A stretch of DNA of 64,000 nt, taken from Zestosphaera sp. Its GTDB lineage: Archaea; Thermoproteota; Thermoprotei_A; Sulfolobales; NBVN01. Below are positions 25,495 to 34,332 of this stretch, piece by piece. The stretch spans positions 78,035 through 142,034 of the forward strand of contig JAVYVJ010000003.1 of the NCBI GenBank assembly GCA_038727705.1, read 5' to 3'. The first letter of the stretch is position 1; each line of letters opens with the position of its first letter. The notes under the pieces are model-generated. The model was not told where the DNA came from. It saw only the letters and a list, made by a program, of their open reading frames with translations, and made no database searches. The translations under genes were made by a program, and so were the position numbers.

Positions 25495-27872
25495 GAGTGC
25501 TTGGAATCAGACTCGTTAACGTGAGGACTTACAGGGACAGCACTATAGTCATCCCTTATAGTGGGGTGACGATCATCCACGGAGAAAACGGGTCCGGCAA
25601 GACATCAATATTCATGGCACTTCAATATGCGTTCTTCGGATCAGCAAGGAAGTACGGCGGGAGGAGTGTGTTCCGGGGCTTCAGCGACCCTACAGTTAAC
25701 GACCTACTGAGGACCGGCACTGCGAGGGGGTATGTGAGGGTTCTGTTTGAGCAGGCTGGTAAGGTATACCTGCTTGAGAGGACGCTCTCATCGACAGGTC
25801 AGTTCGGCGGCTACTTAGTTGAGTGCAGCTTCACGGAGGAAGTCGTCAAGTGTCCTGCCCAAAGGATACCGCTAAACACTGAGGCACTTAACCAGAGAAT
25901 CCTGAGTGTGCTGGGCCTGGCAGACATTAAGGGCCCGAGAGACCTCTTCACGAGTACTGTATACGTGCCGCAGTTCAACATTCACGAGATACTTACCCTC
26001 AGCAACGAGGAAAGGAGAGAATTGCTGAATGCCGCCTTCAGCTTAGGCGAGTACACGAGGGTCTACAAGAACATGGAGAGGCTCGCAGGCTCTGGGGACG
26101 TGAGCAAGCCGCGGAGAGACTCAGTAATAGGTAGCGAGATATATGTACAGAAGCAGAAAGTCGAGGAACTTAGGAGACGCTACGACAAGCTCGACTCGAA
26201 GTCCAAGATGCAGAGAGTTAAAGAGTTGGATGAGGAGATACCTGAGATCGAGAAGAGGCTGAAGGCCGTTGAAGCAGAGATGCAGGGGCTGAACGAAAAA
26301 ATAAAGAAGCTGAATGAGGAAAGCGTAGGAATTAAATATGAGCTGAACAACCTTGAGAGTGTTGAGAAACTCCATGATGAGCTCCTCAAGAATAAGAAAT
26401 CGTATGAGAAGGAACTGAATGAATTCTGCAGTAATGTGATGAGGATCTTAGAGCTGGAGGGGCCCTGCATTACAGTTTCAGATTTGCTGAAGGCGGTGGA
26501 GGATGCAAGAAGCGAGATGAAGAAACGGTTAAGCGAGATAGAGGACGGAATCACCTCACTCAGAAAGAAGCTCAACCTGCTGAGGGACGAGAAAAGCAAG
26601 CGGGAGAGCGAGAAAAGCCAGCTAGCACGTGAGGAGGGTGAGCTGACGGGACACATCAACTCCCTAAGAGAGTCTCTGAGGACGAAGGAGGAGGAGTATG
26701 AGGGGGTGAGGGAGCTGGTGTCCCGTGGCGTCTGCCCCAAGTGTAGACAGAAGATAATGCATGAACATGGCGTGAGGTTAGTGAAGGAGGTTGAGGAGAG
26801 TATTAAGAACCTTAACAATGACATAGAGAGCCTGACCCAGGAGCTCGAGGAAGTGAGAGGCAAACTCAGCAGAACGGAAGAGCTCCTGAAGCAGACTGAA
26901 GAGGAGATTGCGACTCTTCAAAAGGAACTGGATTCCTTGGAAGATGAAAAGAGCCTATTGAATGAAAAGCTGAACAACTTAAGCGAGTTCAGTTCCAGGC
27001 TTAAGTATCTCCATAATGAGGTGGTTAAAGTTGAGGAGCAGCTCAGGGGATTGCCGGACGTAGCTAAAAGGAGGGAGGAAATCCAAAGGAGGGAGGAAAT
27101 CCTGAAAGATGAGATTGGGGAGCTTAATGCAGAGCTCGAGTCCCTGGAGGTTGAGAAGGAGAAATTAGTTAGGGAGAAGGCAGAGAAGGAAGCTGAGAGG
27201 AAGCGGTGCGAGGACGATATCAAAGAGGCTGAGGAGATCTCCGTAAAGCTTGATACTGAGGAGAGCAGGCTTGAAACCCTGACGAAGCTGTACAGCTTCG
27301 TCGGTAGCAGGTTGGGGGATATTGTCAGGACGTTCGAGAGTACGATAAAGAATCACCTCCTCGATGCGTTCAAGACGAAATTAAGGGAATACTACGACGT
27401 GATCTTCGGGGTCCAGGGGTTTGAGGTTGACGTGGACAGTGATTTCAGGCCCGCTCTCAAGGACGCTGAGGGGCGGGAGCTAACACAGCCTAGCGGAGCT
27501 CAAATCACTGCACTGGCCCTCGCCTACAGACTCGCGCTGAATAATGTTGTGCGATCCGTCAACAAAAAACTTGAGGATGCGCCGCTAATCCTCGACGAAC
27601 CTACACTAGGGTTCGACAGCGAACACGTTACATATCTAGCTGAACTCCTGGAAGGTCTGAAAGGATTAAGAAACGGTGGTGTCCAGGTGATAGTCGTGAC
27701 GCACGCGGAGGAACTCCTCAACGCAGGGGACTGTAGAATAAGGCTAAAAACCAAGCCAGAACGCCCAGCGCCGAATGCTGAAGTCTCTGAGATAGAGTGC
27801 ATGGACTCAGGAATTGAGGGACTGCCATATCAGGACTACCAAGCATTAGTAAGGACAATCCTAATGAGCTAG
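25491..27872 (+). CDS. rad50: Rad50 SMC-like ATPase with zinc hook
   Basis: A 793-residue partner of Mre11. Walker A is G-E-N-G-S-G-K-T-S near residue 29. Two long coiled-coil arms flank the zinc hook C-P-K-C at about 415-418, and Walker B is L-I-L-D-E-P-T-L-G-F-D near 703. The signature region reads Q-P-S-G-A-Q-I-T-A-L-A-L-A, a variant of the common L-S-G-G-E/Q. The N- and C-terminal lobes form the ATP head that clamps DNA. It overlaps the herA stop by four bases (ATGA). Confidence 0.95.
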   Translation: MRVLGIRLVNVRTYRDSTIVIPYSGVTIIHGENGSGKTSIFMALQYAFFGSARKYGGRSVFRGFSDPTVNDLLRTGTARGYVRVLFEQAGKVYLLERTLSSTGQFGGYLVECSFTEEVVKCPAQRIPLNTEALNQRILSVLGLADIKGPRDLFTSTVYVPQFNIHEILTLSNEERRELLNAAFSLGEYTRVYKNMERLAGSGDVSKPRRDSVIGSEIYVQKQKVEELRRRYDKLDSKSKMQRVKELDEEIPEIEKRLKAVEAEMQGLNEKIKKLNEESVGIKYELNNLESVEKLHDELLKNKKSYEKELNEFCSNVMRILELEGPCITVSDLLKAVEDARSEMKKRLSEIEDGITSLRKKLNLLRDEKSKRESEKSQLAREEGELTGHINSLRESLRTKEEEYEGVRELVSRGVCPKCRQKIMHEHGVRLVKEVEESIKNLNNDIESLTQELEEVRGKLSRTEELLKQTEEEIATLQKELDSLEDEKSLLNEKLNNLSEFSSRLKYLHNEVVKVEEQLRGLPDVAKRREEIQRREEILKDEIGELNAELESLEVEKEKLVREKAEKEAERKRCEDDIKEAEEISVKLDTEESRLETLTKLYSFVGSRLGDIVRTFESTIKNHLLDAFKTKLREYYDVIFGVQGFEVDVDSDFRPALKDAEGRELTQPSGAQITALALAYRLALNNVVRSVNKKLEDAPLILDEPTLGFDSEHVTYLAELLEGLKGLRNGGVQVIVVTHAEELLNAGDCRIRLKTKPERPAPNAEVSEIECMDSGIEGLPYQDYQALVRTILMS

Positions 27873-27979
27873 GCTCAGACAGAAGAACCCCCTCCGAAAC
27901 ATGTGATGGAGTGGACTCAATTGAAAATCGCCTGCCTGTGGAATACGGCTTAATTCAACCCTGGCGTTAGATAATGTGA

Positions 27980-27987
27980 TTTATATG
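27980..27987 (+). promoter_or_regulatory. TATA box of the secreted-protein gene
   Basis: TTTATATG lies 35-42 bases before the TTG at 28022. Confidence 0.45.
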
Positions 27988-28021
27988 TAGCGCAGAGGAT
28001 TGAAATATTGGGTGTCTAAAT

Positions 28022-28954
28022 TTGAGGAACTTACTATTAGTTGTAATAATCCTAGTTGCTATGAGCGCGGTGGTTGGAGCCGCCCTCCACTTGATGGGAC
28101 CTACCGCACCGGCAACGCCAATCACAACACCCCTGCCCAGCACAACGGTGCCAACATCCACACCGACTGCAACCATCTCCACAACTACTACGCCCGTAAA
28201 GCCCACCCCCACAACTACGCAGGCAACCCAACCTTCAGGGTTAACCAAACCTATAATCACAGACGTGGTTCCCATGGGGTTTGTGCTCGTGGATGGGGAG
28301 GTTTACTGGAGGGTGAAGGTCCTTGGCACGGTAGATCTGCGGGATAAAATTGAGATTAACGGGGTCTATGCTTTTTGGTTTGGGCGTTTTAAAGTAACGC
28401 TCCCGGACGGTAGAGAACAGACGAGGCTCTTCATGCCAGGTGATTATGTCAACATAGTAAGAGACTTCAGATACATTCGGGAGGAAATGACCTTAGATGT
28501 TTACATACCTACCAACTGGTATGAGAACCCTTGTCTTGAGGGGACGTACAGGTTCGTAGTCTGGTTGCAGGGACCGTACGAGAACCGCTCACTACTCTTT
28601 GATAAGAGCTTTGTCTACAAGATGAACCTCAAAGCAAACATCTCCCCCACAGAATTGAGGTCTTGGAGCGAGAACCTAAAGCTTTCCCTCACCAACACTG
28701 GAGACGTGCCGTTAATCCTGCAGGGCGTTGGCATAGAGCGAACCGGCACCGGAACTGTTGTGGGGTGGGTGCTCGTCCCTGAAGAGATCATAATGCCAAA
28801 CGAGTCAAAGGAGTTAACAGCGCCGGTCCAGATACTTAATGACTTTAGGGAGGAGTTTAAAGGTAAAACAATCACAGTGGACTTCGTACTGAATGTCGTA
28901 GCAGCCCCACAAAGGTACGCGATAACTGCAGACGTGAGGTTCCCAGCAGGTTAA
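28022..28954 (+). CDS. Secreted or surface-anchored protein of unknown function
   Basis: A 310-residue protein. Residues 1-25 form a hydrophobic signal or anchor helix. Residues 28-75 are a threonine/proline-rich stalk, probably O-glycosylated. Residues 80-310 look like two beta-sandwich domains: an N-terminal one with aromatic patches, and a C-terminal one with the L-T-N-T-G-D-V-P pattern seen in CARDB- or COG1470-like extracellular domains. The start is a TTG, chosen because it leads straight into the signal helix and follows a TATA box. No enzyme motif is seen. Confidence 0.7.
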   Translation: MRNLLLVVIILVAMSAVVGAALHLMGPTAPATPITTPLPSTTVPTSTPTATISTTTTPVKPTPTTTQATQPSGLTKPIITDVVPMGFVLVDGEVYWRVKVLGTVDLRDKIEINGVYAFWFGRFKVTLPDGREQTRLFMPGDYVNIVRDFRYIREEMTLDVYIPTNWYENPCLEGTYRFVVWLQGPYENRSLLFDKSFVYKMNLKANISPTELRSWSENLKLSLTNTGDVPLILQGVGIERTGTGTVVGWVLVPEEIIMPNESKELTAPVQILNDFREEFKGKTITVDFVLNVVAAPQRYAITADVRFPAG

Positions 28955-29034
28955 TAATATTTTCACCTGATTTCTCGTAGGACGAAAGAGAGGGATTACA
29001 CCTAGGAAAACGCTTAAGGACTGGCTTGAGTTAG

Positions 29035-30045
29035 TTGGTGGGTGCAGCTGTGAGGAGTAGTCATGTTGGTAGTTTCCCTCTGGAGCACAGCCTCCAGAAC
29101 GTCGGGAGGATACTGAAGGACCTCGCAACCCTAGGTATCGATGTTCCCCCATATCCCCAAATGCGGGGCTTCATTGACATCTACGTAAGCCCGCTGATGG
29201 AGGTTGGTGTGGTTAGCTTAACGGAGGGCTTCCTGCGCACCGATGTGAATGCGCTAGCAAGCCAAGATCTTAGATCGTTATGCGTGCCTGAGGCTGAGCT
29301 TGCTGTCCGCACTGTCAAAGAGTCCGGGCTTAAGTTTAAGGGTTTAAGGGCCCCCGTCACAGGGGTCTTCACCCTAGCTTCTAGGATCTACCTGCGTGCA
29401 GGCACTACAGATTTATCATCGACGGCGCTGTCTAGCAAAGATTTACTTAAGGGATTCTTCACCGAGTACGTGTCCCGCTACGTCAGCTACATGAGTTCGA
29501 TAGGTTTTGACCTCGTGTTCATTGACGAGCCGACACTAGGTCTGATGGTTGGCGCTAGGAGGAACTTATTCAATTATAGGGACGAAGACCTAATCGAGGT
29601 TCTCGAGATGGTTGCAAGGGCCGCTGGCGCGGCTGAGGTGGGTGTGCACGTGTGCGGTCGAATTCACAGGAGGATACTCGAACTCCTGACTCAAGTGAAG
29701 AAGATAAAGTACCTAAGTTTCGAGTTTCACGACAACCCAGGGAACGTTGAGGTCATAGATAGGCACTTGCTCGAGACTAATGATAAAATCATCTCGCCAG
29801 GCATCGTCAGCTCAAGGAGGCCGATCCTTGAGAGCGAGAGTGAGGTGCTGGACCTGCTTAAGAGAATCTATGAGAAGGCTGGGGGTCGGGTGGACTTAGT
29901 TTGTGGTGACTGTGGATTCGCTGGCCTGAGGGGCTCGCTGGCCAATCGGGAGGAGGAGTACAGGTTGGCGCTCTCAAAGCTTGGGAGAGTTGTAAGGGCT
30001 GTTAAGTCCTTCTGTCAGGCAGGTCTAGACATACTTGGGTCTTGA
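29035..30045 (+). CDS. Core-MetE-like zinc methyltransferase (folate-independent methionine synthase type)
   Basis: A 336-residue protein equal to only the C-terminal catalytic half of cobalamin-independent methionine synthase. S-S-H-V-G-S-F-P is at residues 8-15. The zinc ligands are in place: H205 and C207 (V-H-V-C-G), E230 (S-F-E-F-H) and C293 (G-D-C-G-F). Such core enzymes are known in archaea and anaerobic bacteria to methylate homocysteine from a methyl-corrinoid rather than from methyl-folate. It lies convergent with, and overlaps by 21 bases, an MttB-family gene, beside a corrinoid protein. I infer that it takes methyl groups from that corrinoid. Start is TTG at 29035 or GTG at 29050. 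Confidence 0.85.
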   Translation: MVGAAVRSSHVGSFPLEHSLQNVGRILKDLATLGIDVPPYPQMRGFIDIYVSPLMEVGVVSLTEGFLRTDVNALASQDLRSLCVPEAELAVRTVKESGLKFKGLRAPVTGVFTLASRIYLRAGTTDLSSTALSSKDLLKGFFTEYVSRYVSYMSSIGFDLVFIDEPTLGLMVGARRNLFNYRDEDLIEVLEMVARAAGAAEVGVHVCGRIHRRILELLTQVKKIKYLSFEFHDNPGNVEVIDRHLLETNDKIISPGIVSSRRPILESESEVLDLLKRIYEKAGGRVDLVCGDCGFAGLRGSLANREEEYRLALSKLGRVVRAVKSFCQAGLDILGS

Positions 30046-31461
30046 ACCAGTCCTTTTCCATAATTCCGTGTAGACGGCGTTCAGCCTTTCCAGCGCATCG
30101 GGACTTAACTCGTTGCGTCTCCCTTCCTTAAGAAGGCTGCCGACCACGGCGTGCGCCTCCTCATATGCGTCTCTCCCACTCCACCTAGACCTCGGAGTTG
30201 AGTCCCATACACTTGGCATGTGAACATCTTTCCTCAGGTACTTTCTAGTGTGGGGGTGCGGCAGGAAGCTCCCCCCTTCCTTCAAAACCACACCTTCTAT
30301 GACATCAAGAGCCACGTCATCAACGCCCACTCCAAAACCTCTTGACAGCCTCTTAACCACCCCACAGACCTCATTGTCAAGGATCAGCTTTTCAAGCGAC
30401 TGAACGCTCTCGAATTCAAGCATCCCGGGCCCCGAGACCACATCAAACCTTGCAGCGGCTGCTGCCAGCGCTGAATACGCCCCCTCACTCCCTGCCTGAT
30501 AGTCAACAAGCTTAGCATCACTTAAACCCATGTATGTGTGAGTGGGGAGACCCAACAACCCTGCGAGATCCCTGTATGCCAGAGACACGAGGATCGACTC
30601 AGGCGCTACTATGATTGGCGTACCATACCTTGGATGCATGAGCGTTGGCGACCCGCCGTAGATGACTGGAGCCCCTCTGGAGGAGAGCTGAGCCAGGACA
30701 AAACCGCTCAGCACTTCAGCATGATGGAGTGTCACCGCCCCCGCCACAGTGACGGGTGCCGTGGCACCCAGACCAGGCATCGAAACTATCTCCGAGGGGA
30801 CCCCTGCCCTAGCCAGATCGACCACGTTCCTTGAGGTCACCCTACTCCATGAGAGAGGAGGCGAAGGGCAGGCATCGAATATGGTGAAGGGCCTCCTCCA
30901 CGCGTCCTCCCTAACTGCCTTAAGCATTTCAAGCATGTACGGCAGGTTCTCCACGGTGAACGCTCCAGTAACTATTGGTTTTCTTGAGTACTTCAGTATT
31001 GGGTAGAGTCTAACCGCATCCCTTACCTCGATTGGCGTGTCACCAGGAACGAGGGCGGTGCTTTGCGCGTCTATGTACTCCAGACCCTCAACAACTAGTG
31101 TGAAATCCCTAAGATCCTCCAGTGTGGGGGTTCTTGGCTCCCTCGAGTCGTAGTCGAGCATCTTTATGGCTGCAGAGCCCGGGTTGAATATTAGAGCGCC
31201 TTCACCTAACGTAGCCACCCTCCTGCCGTCCCTGTCGTAAAGGTCGAACTTTTTGGGGGTATTCCTCAAAGCCTCGTTAACCAACTCCTCGGGTATTAAC
31301 ACTCTGCCGTTCCTTTCCGTCGACCCAGCGTCGAGCAACAACCCCGCAACACTGGGATCCTCGAACTTAACACCCACTCTACTCAGTAGCTCTAGTGCTC
31401 TGCTGTGTATCTCCAGCGCCTCATCCCTGTTCAAGACCGCCAGGACAGGCTTGGGCATCAT
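30025..31461 (-). CDS. MttB-family corrinoid methyltransferase without pyrrolysine
   Basis: A 478-residue TIM-barrel protein of the trimethylamine methyltransferase (MttB) superfamily, which moves a methyl group from a quaternary or tertiary amine to a corrinoid protein. Family segments include V-G-V-K-F-E-D-P near residue 29, P-G-L-G-A-T-A-P-V-T near 230, and H-P-H-T-R-K-Y-L near 418. The gene has no in-frame TAG, so it is a non-pyrrolysine member like glycine betaine methyltransferase MtgB. The substrate is unknown. Its ATG overlaps the stop of the corrinoid protein gene (4 bases), so it is second in that operon. Confidence 0.9.
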   Translation of the reverse strand: MMPKPVLAVLNRDEALEIHSRALELLSRVGVKFEDPSVAGLLLDAGSTERNGRVLIPEELVNEALRNTPKKFDLYDRDGRRVATLGEGALIFNPGSAAIKMLDYDSREPRTPTLEDLRDFTLVVEGLEYIDAQSTALVPGDTPIEVRDAVRLYPILKYSRKPIVTGAFTVENLPYMLEMLKAVREDAWRRPFTIFDACPSPPLSWSRVTSRNVVDLARAGVPSEIVSMPGLGATAPVTVAGAVTLHHAEVLSGFVLAQLSSRGAPVIYGGSPTLMHPRYGTPIIVAPESILVSLAYRDLAGLLGLPTHTYMGLSDAKLVDYQAGSEGAYSALAAAAARFDVVSGPGMLEFESVQSLEKLILDNEVCGVVKRLSRGFGVGVDDVALDVIEGVVLKEGGSFLPHPHTRKYLRKDVHMPSVWDSTPRSRWSGRDAYEEAHAVVGSLLKEGRRNELSPDALERLNAVYTELWKRTGSRPKYV

Positions 31462-32123
31462 GCGACACCCAGCAGCTCCTTAACCCTCCTCAACGCTTTA
31501 AAAGCGTCGTCACCGCTGACGTCAGCGCCTATATCCCTCACCCACTCCTCAGTCACGGGAGCTCCGCCCACAACTACCACTACCCTGTCCCTGAGACCTC
31601 TACGCCTAAGCTCTTCAACAACCCTCCCCTGCTCAACCATGGTGGTAGTCATCAGGGCCGATACGCCCACAACCCTAGCACCATGGGACTCAACAGCCTC
31701 AGCGAACCTCTCCGGAGGGACGTCAACCCCCAGATCCACGACCTCAAAGCCCTCCGCCTCGAAGAGGGCCTTGGCTATGGTTTTTCCGAGTTCGTGGATA
31801 TCGCCTCTCACTGTGCCGAAAACTGCGACAATCTTTTTGCTTGGGGAAGTTAACGGCAGTCTGGGCTTGAGAACCTTCTCGAAAGCCTGTTTAAAAGCCT
31901 CGGCCGAGGCGATTAAATCCGCTATGAAGTACTCCCCTCTCTCATACAGTGCGCCGACCTCCCTCATGGCAGGGGCTAACACCTCAGAGACTACCTGCAG
32001 TACATTAACCCCCGAGTTAACCAATCCCTCAGCACACCTCACAGCCCCTTCAGGATCTCCCCCGACTATCGCCTCATGCAATCCCCTCTTAAGATCCTCG
32101 TCGAGCATTAACGTCACCCACAT
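31458..32123 (-). CDS. Corrinoid (B12) protein, MttC/MtgC type
   Basis: A methyl carrier with the classic two-part fold: an N-terminal four-helix cap (about residues 8-90) and a Rossmann-like B12 domain. The cobalt-ligand motif reads G-D-I-H-E-L-G, followed by the expected S-x-L and G-G-A-P segments. It accepts a methyl group from the MttB-like protein encoded directly downstream. The frame is open to an ATG at 32138, but a TATA box at 32143-32153 would put transcription start near 32123, so I prefer that leaderless ATG. It is divergent from the RACo gene. Confidence 0.93.
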   Translation of the reverse strand: MWVTLMLDEDLKRGLHEAIVGGDPEGAVRCAEGLVNSGVNVLQVVSEVLAPAMREVGALYERGEYFIADLIASAEAFKQAFEKVLKPRLPLTSPSKKIVAVFGTVRGDIHELGKTIAKALFEAEGFEVVDLGVDVPPERFAEAVESHGARVVGVSALMTTTMVEQGRVVEELRRRGLRDRVVVVVGGAPVTEEWVRDIGADVSGDDAFKALRRVKELLGVA

Positions 32124-32142
32124 AGAGCTATAACGCATGCGT

Positions 32143-32153
32143 GAATTTAAAGC
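32143..32153 (-). promoter_or_regulatory. TATA box of the corrinoid protein - MttB operon
   Basis: The minus strand reads GCTTTAAATTC, with its centre about 25 bases before the ATG at 32123. This is the standard distance for a leaderless archaeal message and decides the start. Confidence 0.55.
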
Positions 32154-32227
32154 AGATACGGTGAGACCTGAAGCGGCTCCTCATCCACACTTAACCCATA
32201 GACTGTGAAGGTTAAGTTTCCTCAAGG

Positions 32228-32236
32228 CTTATATAG
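32228..32236 (+). promoter_or_regulatory. TATA box of the RACo gene
   Basis: CTTATATAG predicts transcription start near 32256-32260. It stands back to back with the corrinoid-protein promoter, so one regulator could control both sides of the 200-base gap. Confidence 0.5.
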
Positions 32237-32320
32237 TTCGGTGGATGCCCGCTGAAGGTAGGGCTGAAAAAACCTGCCGTTAGTAAGACGCTGCTTGAAC
32301 TGCTTAGGGATCGTGGTGTC

Positions 32321-34069
32321 ATGATCAGGTCTGACTGCGGCGGACGTGGCGTGTGCGGTAAGTGCGTCGTCAGGGTTACAGGTGGTGAGACATCGCAGGG
32401 TAGTCTAAGTGAGTGTAGAGTTCTAGGCGGACGAATGCTTGAAGAGGGGTTTAGACTCGCCTGCCAGGCCCGTGTGGTTAGCGATGAAGTATATGTAGAG
32501 GTTCCTGAATCGAGCCTTGTGACTTCCTACGCGTCTGCGGACACGGGTTACGAGAGACCTGTCAAGCTATCACCACTGGTGCGTAAGCGGTTTCTTAAAG
32601 TCCCTCCCCCGAGCCTGGCGGATCAGAGATCCGACTTAAGGAGGTTGCTAGGCAACGATGTGGAGGGGCTTAAGATCCCGCTAGCACTGCTTAGGGCATT
32701 ACCTAAGGTGCTTCGTGAGTGTGGTTGGGAAGTCACGGTGACAGTTAGGGATAGCGAGCTGTTGGACGTCGAGTGCGGAGACTCTGAGGGTAGGCTGTAC
32801 GGCCTGGCTGTAGACGTGGGCACATCCAGAATCGTTGCGCACCTCCTTGATTTGAGAACTGGGGAGACGTTGGCGGTGCTTTCCTCACCGAACCCGCAGC
32901 AGCTCTTCGGCTCCGACATCGTGTCGAGGATAACTCACGCGGTCAGCAACGCCGAATATCTTGAGAGGCTACGTCAGGAAGTCATTTCCTCAATTAACAC
33001 GTTGCTACTTAAGGCAGCGTCTGAGGTCGGGGTTAACCCACAACACGTCTATGAGGTCGTGGCCGTCGGAAACACCGTGATGACGCACCTGCTGTTAGGG
33101 GTAGATCCCTACAGTCTAGGGGTCGCTCCCTACGTCCCAGCATTCTCACAAGGACTCGAGTTTAAAGTTAGGGACGTTGGTATCGAGTCAAACCGCAACA
33201 GCTACGTCTACATCGCCCCAGGGATTGCCGGGTTCGTCGGCGGGGATGCTGTAGCGGGTGCTCTGGCAGTGGGTCTCGACGAGTGTGAGGAGCCCTGCAT
33301 CTTAATGGATGTGGGGACGAACACTGAGGTTCTAGTTAACAACGGTAGGGAGCTCTATGCTGCCTCAGCACCTGCAGGACCTGCTTTCGAAGGATTCGGA
33401 ACTAGGCACGGCATGAAGGCTGTTGAGGGAGCCGTCGGGAAGGTTTTCATATACCAGAGCAGTTCCTCAGGTGATTACGAGGTCTCCTACGAGGTATTGG
33501 GTGGGGGGAAACCTCAAGGCATCTGCGGCTCAGCCTACATTGACACGCTAGCGCACCTCCGCAGACATGGAGTGATAGACGAGAGGGGAAGGTTCAGGGA
33601 CGTGGGTTCTAGAAGGCTTAGAAAGGATGGGGAGCCTAGGTTCGTGATAGTGTGGGAGGATGAGTCAGGCACGGGTAAGGATATAGCAGTATATAGTAAA
33701 GACATCGCGGCACTCCTTCTGGCTAAAGCGGCGGTAGCTGCAGTAACTCATCTCACGCTCAAGAGGGCAGGACTAATGCCTGAAGATGTGGGTAGGGTGT
33801 TCGTGGCGGGCTCGTTTGGCACAAGCTTAAACCCCGATAATGCCGCCGTCATAGGACTGCTTCCTCACGTTTGGGTCGACAGAACGGTCTTCACAGGGAA
33901 CACAGCGATCAGCGGGGCAAAGTTAATTCTAAAGTCGGCTGAGGCGAGGGAGAGGGCTGAGAAGATAGCCTCTAAAACAAAATATGTGGAAGCCTCGGCG
34001 GACGAGGAATTCGCTAAGATATATGTCAAGAACTTATTCTTGACAGACCTTAACTCGCATTCCAGGTAG
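32321..34069 (+). CDS. RACo-type reductive activator of corrinoid proteins (2Fe-2S + ASKHA ATPase)
   Basis: A protein that uses ATP and a low-potential electron to return inactive Co(II) corrinoid to Co(I). The N-terminal 2Fe-2S motif is C6, C12, C15 and C48 (S-D-C-G-G-R-G-V-C-G-K-C, then L-A-C-Q). From about residue 150 come actin-like ATPase segments (V-D-V-G-T-S, D-V-G-T-N-T-E, A-G-S-F-G). The first ATG is at 32321, but this cuts off the first strands of the ferredoxin fold. The frame stays open back to 32237 with fitting residues yet has no ATG, GTG or TTG; CTG at 32264 is a candidate. Confidence 0.9.
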   Translation: MIRSDCGGRGVCGKCVVRVTGGETSQGSLSECRVLGGRMLEEGFRLACQARVVSDEVYVEVPESSLVTSYASADTGYERPVKLSPLVRKRFLKVPPPSLADQRSDLRRLLGNDVEGLKIPLALLRALPKVLRECGWEVTVTVRDSELLDVECGDSEGRLYGLAVDVGTSRIVAHLLDLRTGETLAVLSSPNPQQLFGSDIVSRITHAVSNAEYLERLRQEVISSINTLLLKAASEVGVNPQHVYEVVAVGNTVMTHLLLGVDPYSLGVAPYVPAFSQGLEFKVRDVGIESNRNSYVYIAPGIAGFVGGDAVAGALAVGLDECEEPCILMDVGTNTEVLVNNGRELYAASAPAGPAFEGFGTRHGMKAVEGAVGKVFIYQSSSSGDYEVSYEVLGGGKPQGICGSAYIDTLAHLRRHGVIDERGRFRDVGSRRLRKDGEPRFVIVWEDESGTGKDIAVYSKDIAALLLAKAAVAAVTHLTLKRAGLMPEDVGRVFVAGSFGTSLNPDNAAVIGLLPHVWVDRTVFTGNTAISGAKLILKSAEARERAEKIASKTKYVEASADEEFAKIYVKNLFLTDLNSHSR

Positions 34070-34300
34070 GATTCACCAGAGTACGCACCTCCAACTCCTC
34101 ATCACGTCGGACGGATGCAAGGTCGAAGAGCATCTCGTACTCAGAGCTTTGGCAATCATGAACTAGAGTCCGTGAAGGATGCTTGATGCGTTCTGTGCCT
34201 GAGTTGCTCGCCCCCTACATAGACAAAATGCGGTGACGGACTCTACCGACTTACCATGCATTCATCCACTCAGAGTTCGTCCGTAAAAACTTTGAATAAC

Positions 34301-34332
34301 AATATATATAATGTGACGCTAGATATATCTAG
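34301..34332 (+). promoter_or_regulatory. TATA box and palindromic operator of the KaiC-like gene
   Basis: AATATATATA (34301-34310) is an ideal archaeal TATA box 26 bases before the ATG at 34336, so the message is probably leaderless. A perfect 14-base palindrome, CTAGATATATCTAG (34319-34332), covers the predicted transcription start and ends three bases before the ATG. A dimeric repressor bound there would block transcription. The gap 34070-34300 shows nothing else I recognise. Confidence 0.6.

Noticed and set aside
26180-26863. Long antisense frame within rad50
   Set aside because: It is a serine/leucine-rich mirror of the coiled-coil codons and has no independent support.
30538-32133. Plus-strand frames opposite mttB and the corrinoid gene
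   Set aside because: They are shadows of strongly conserved minus-strand genes, with proline/serine-rich low-information translations.
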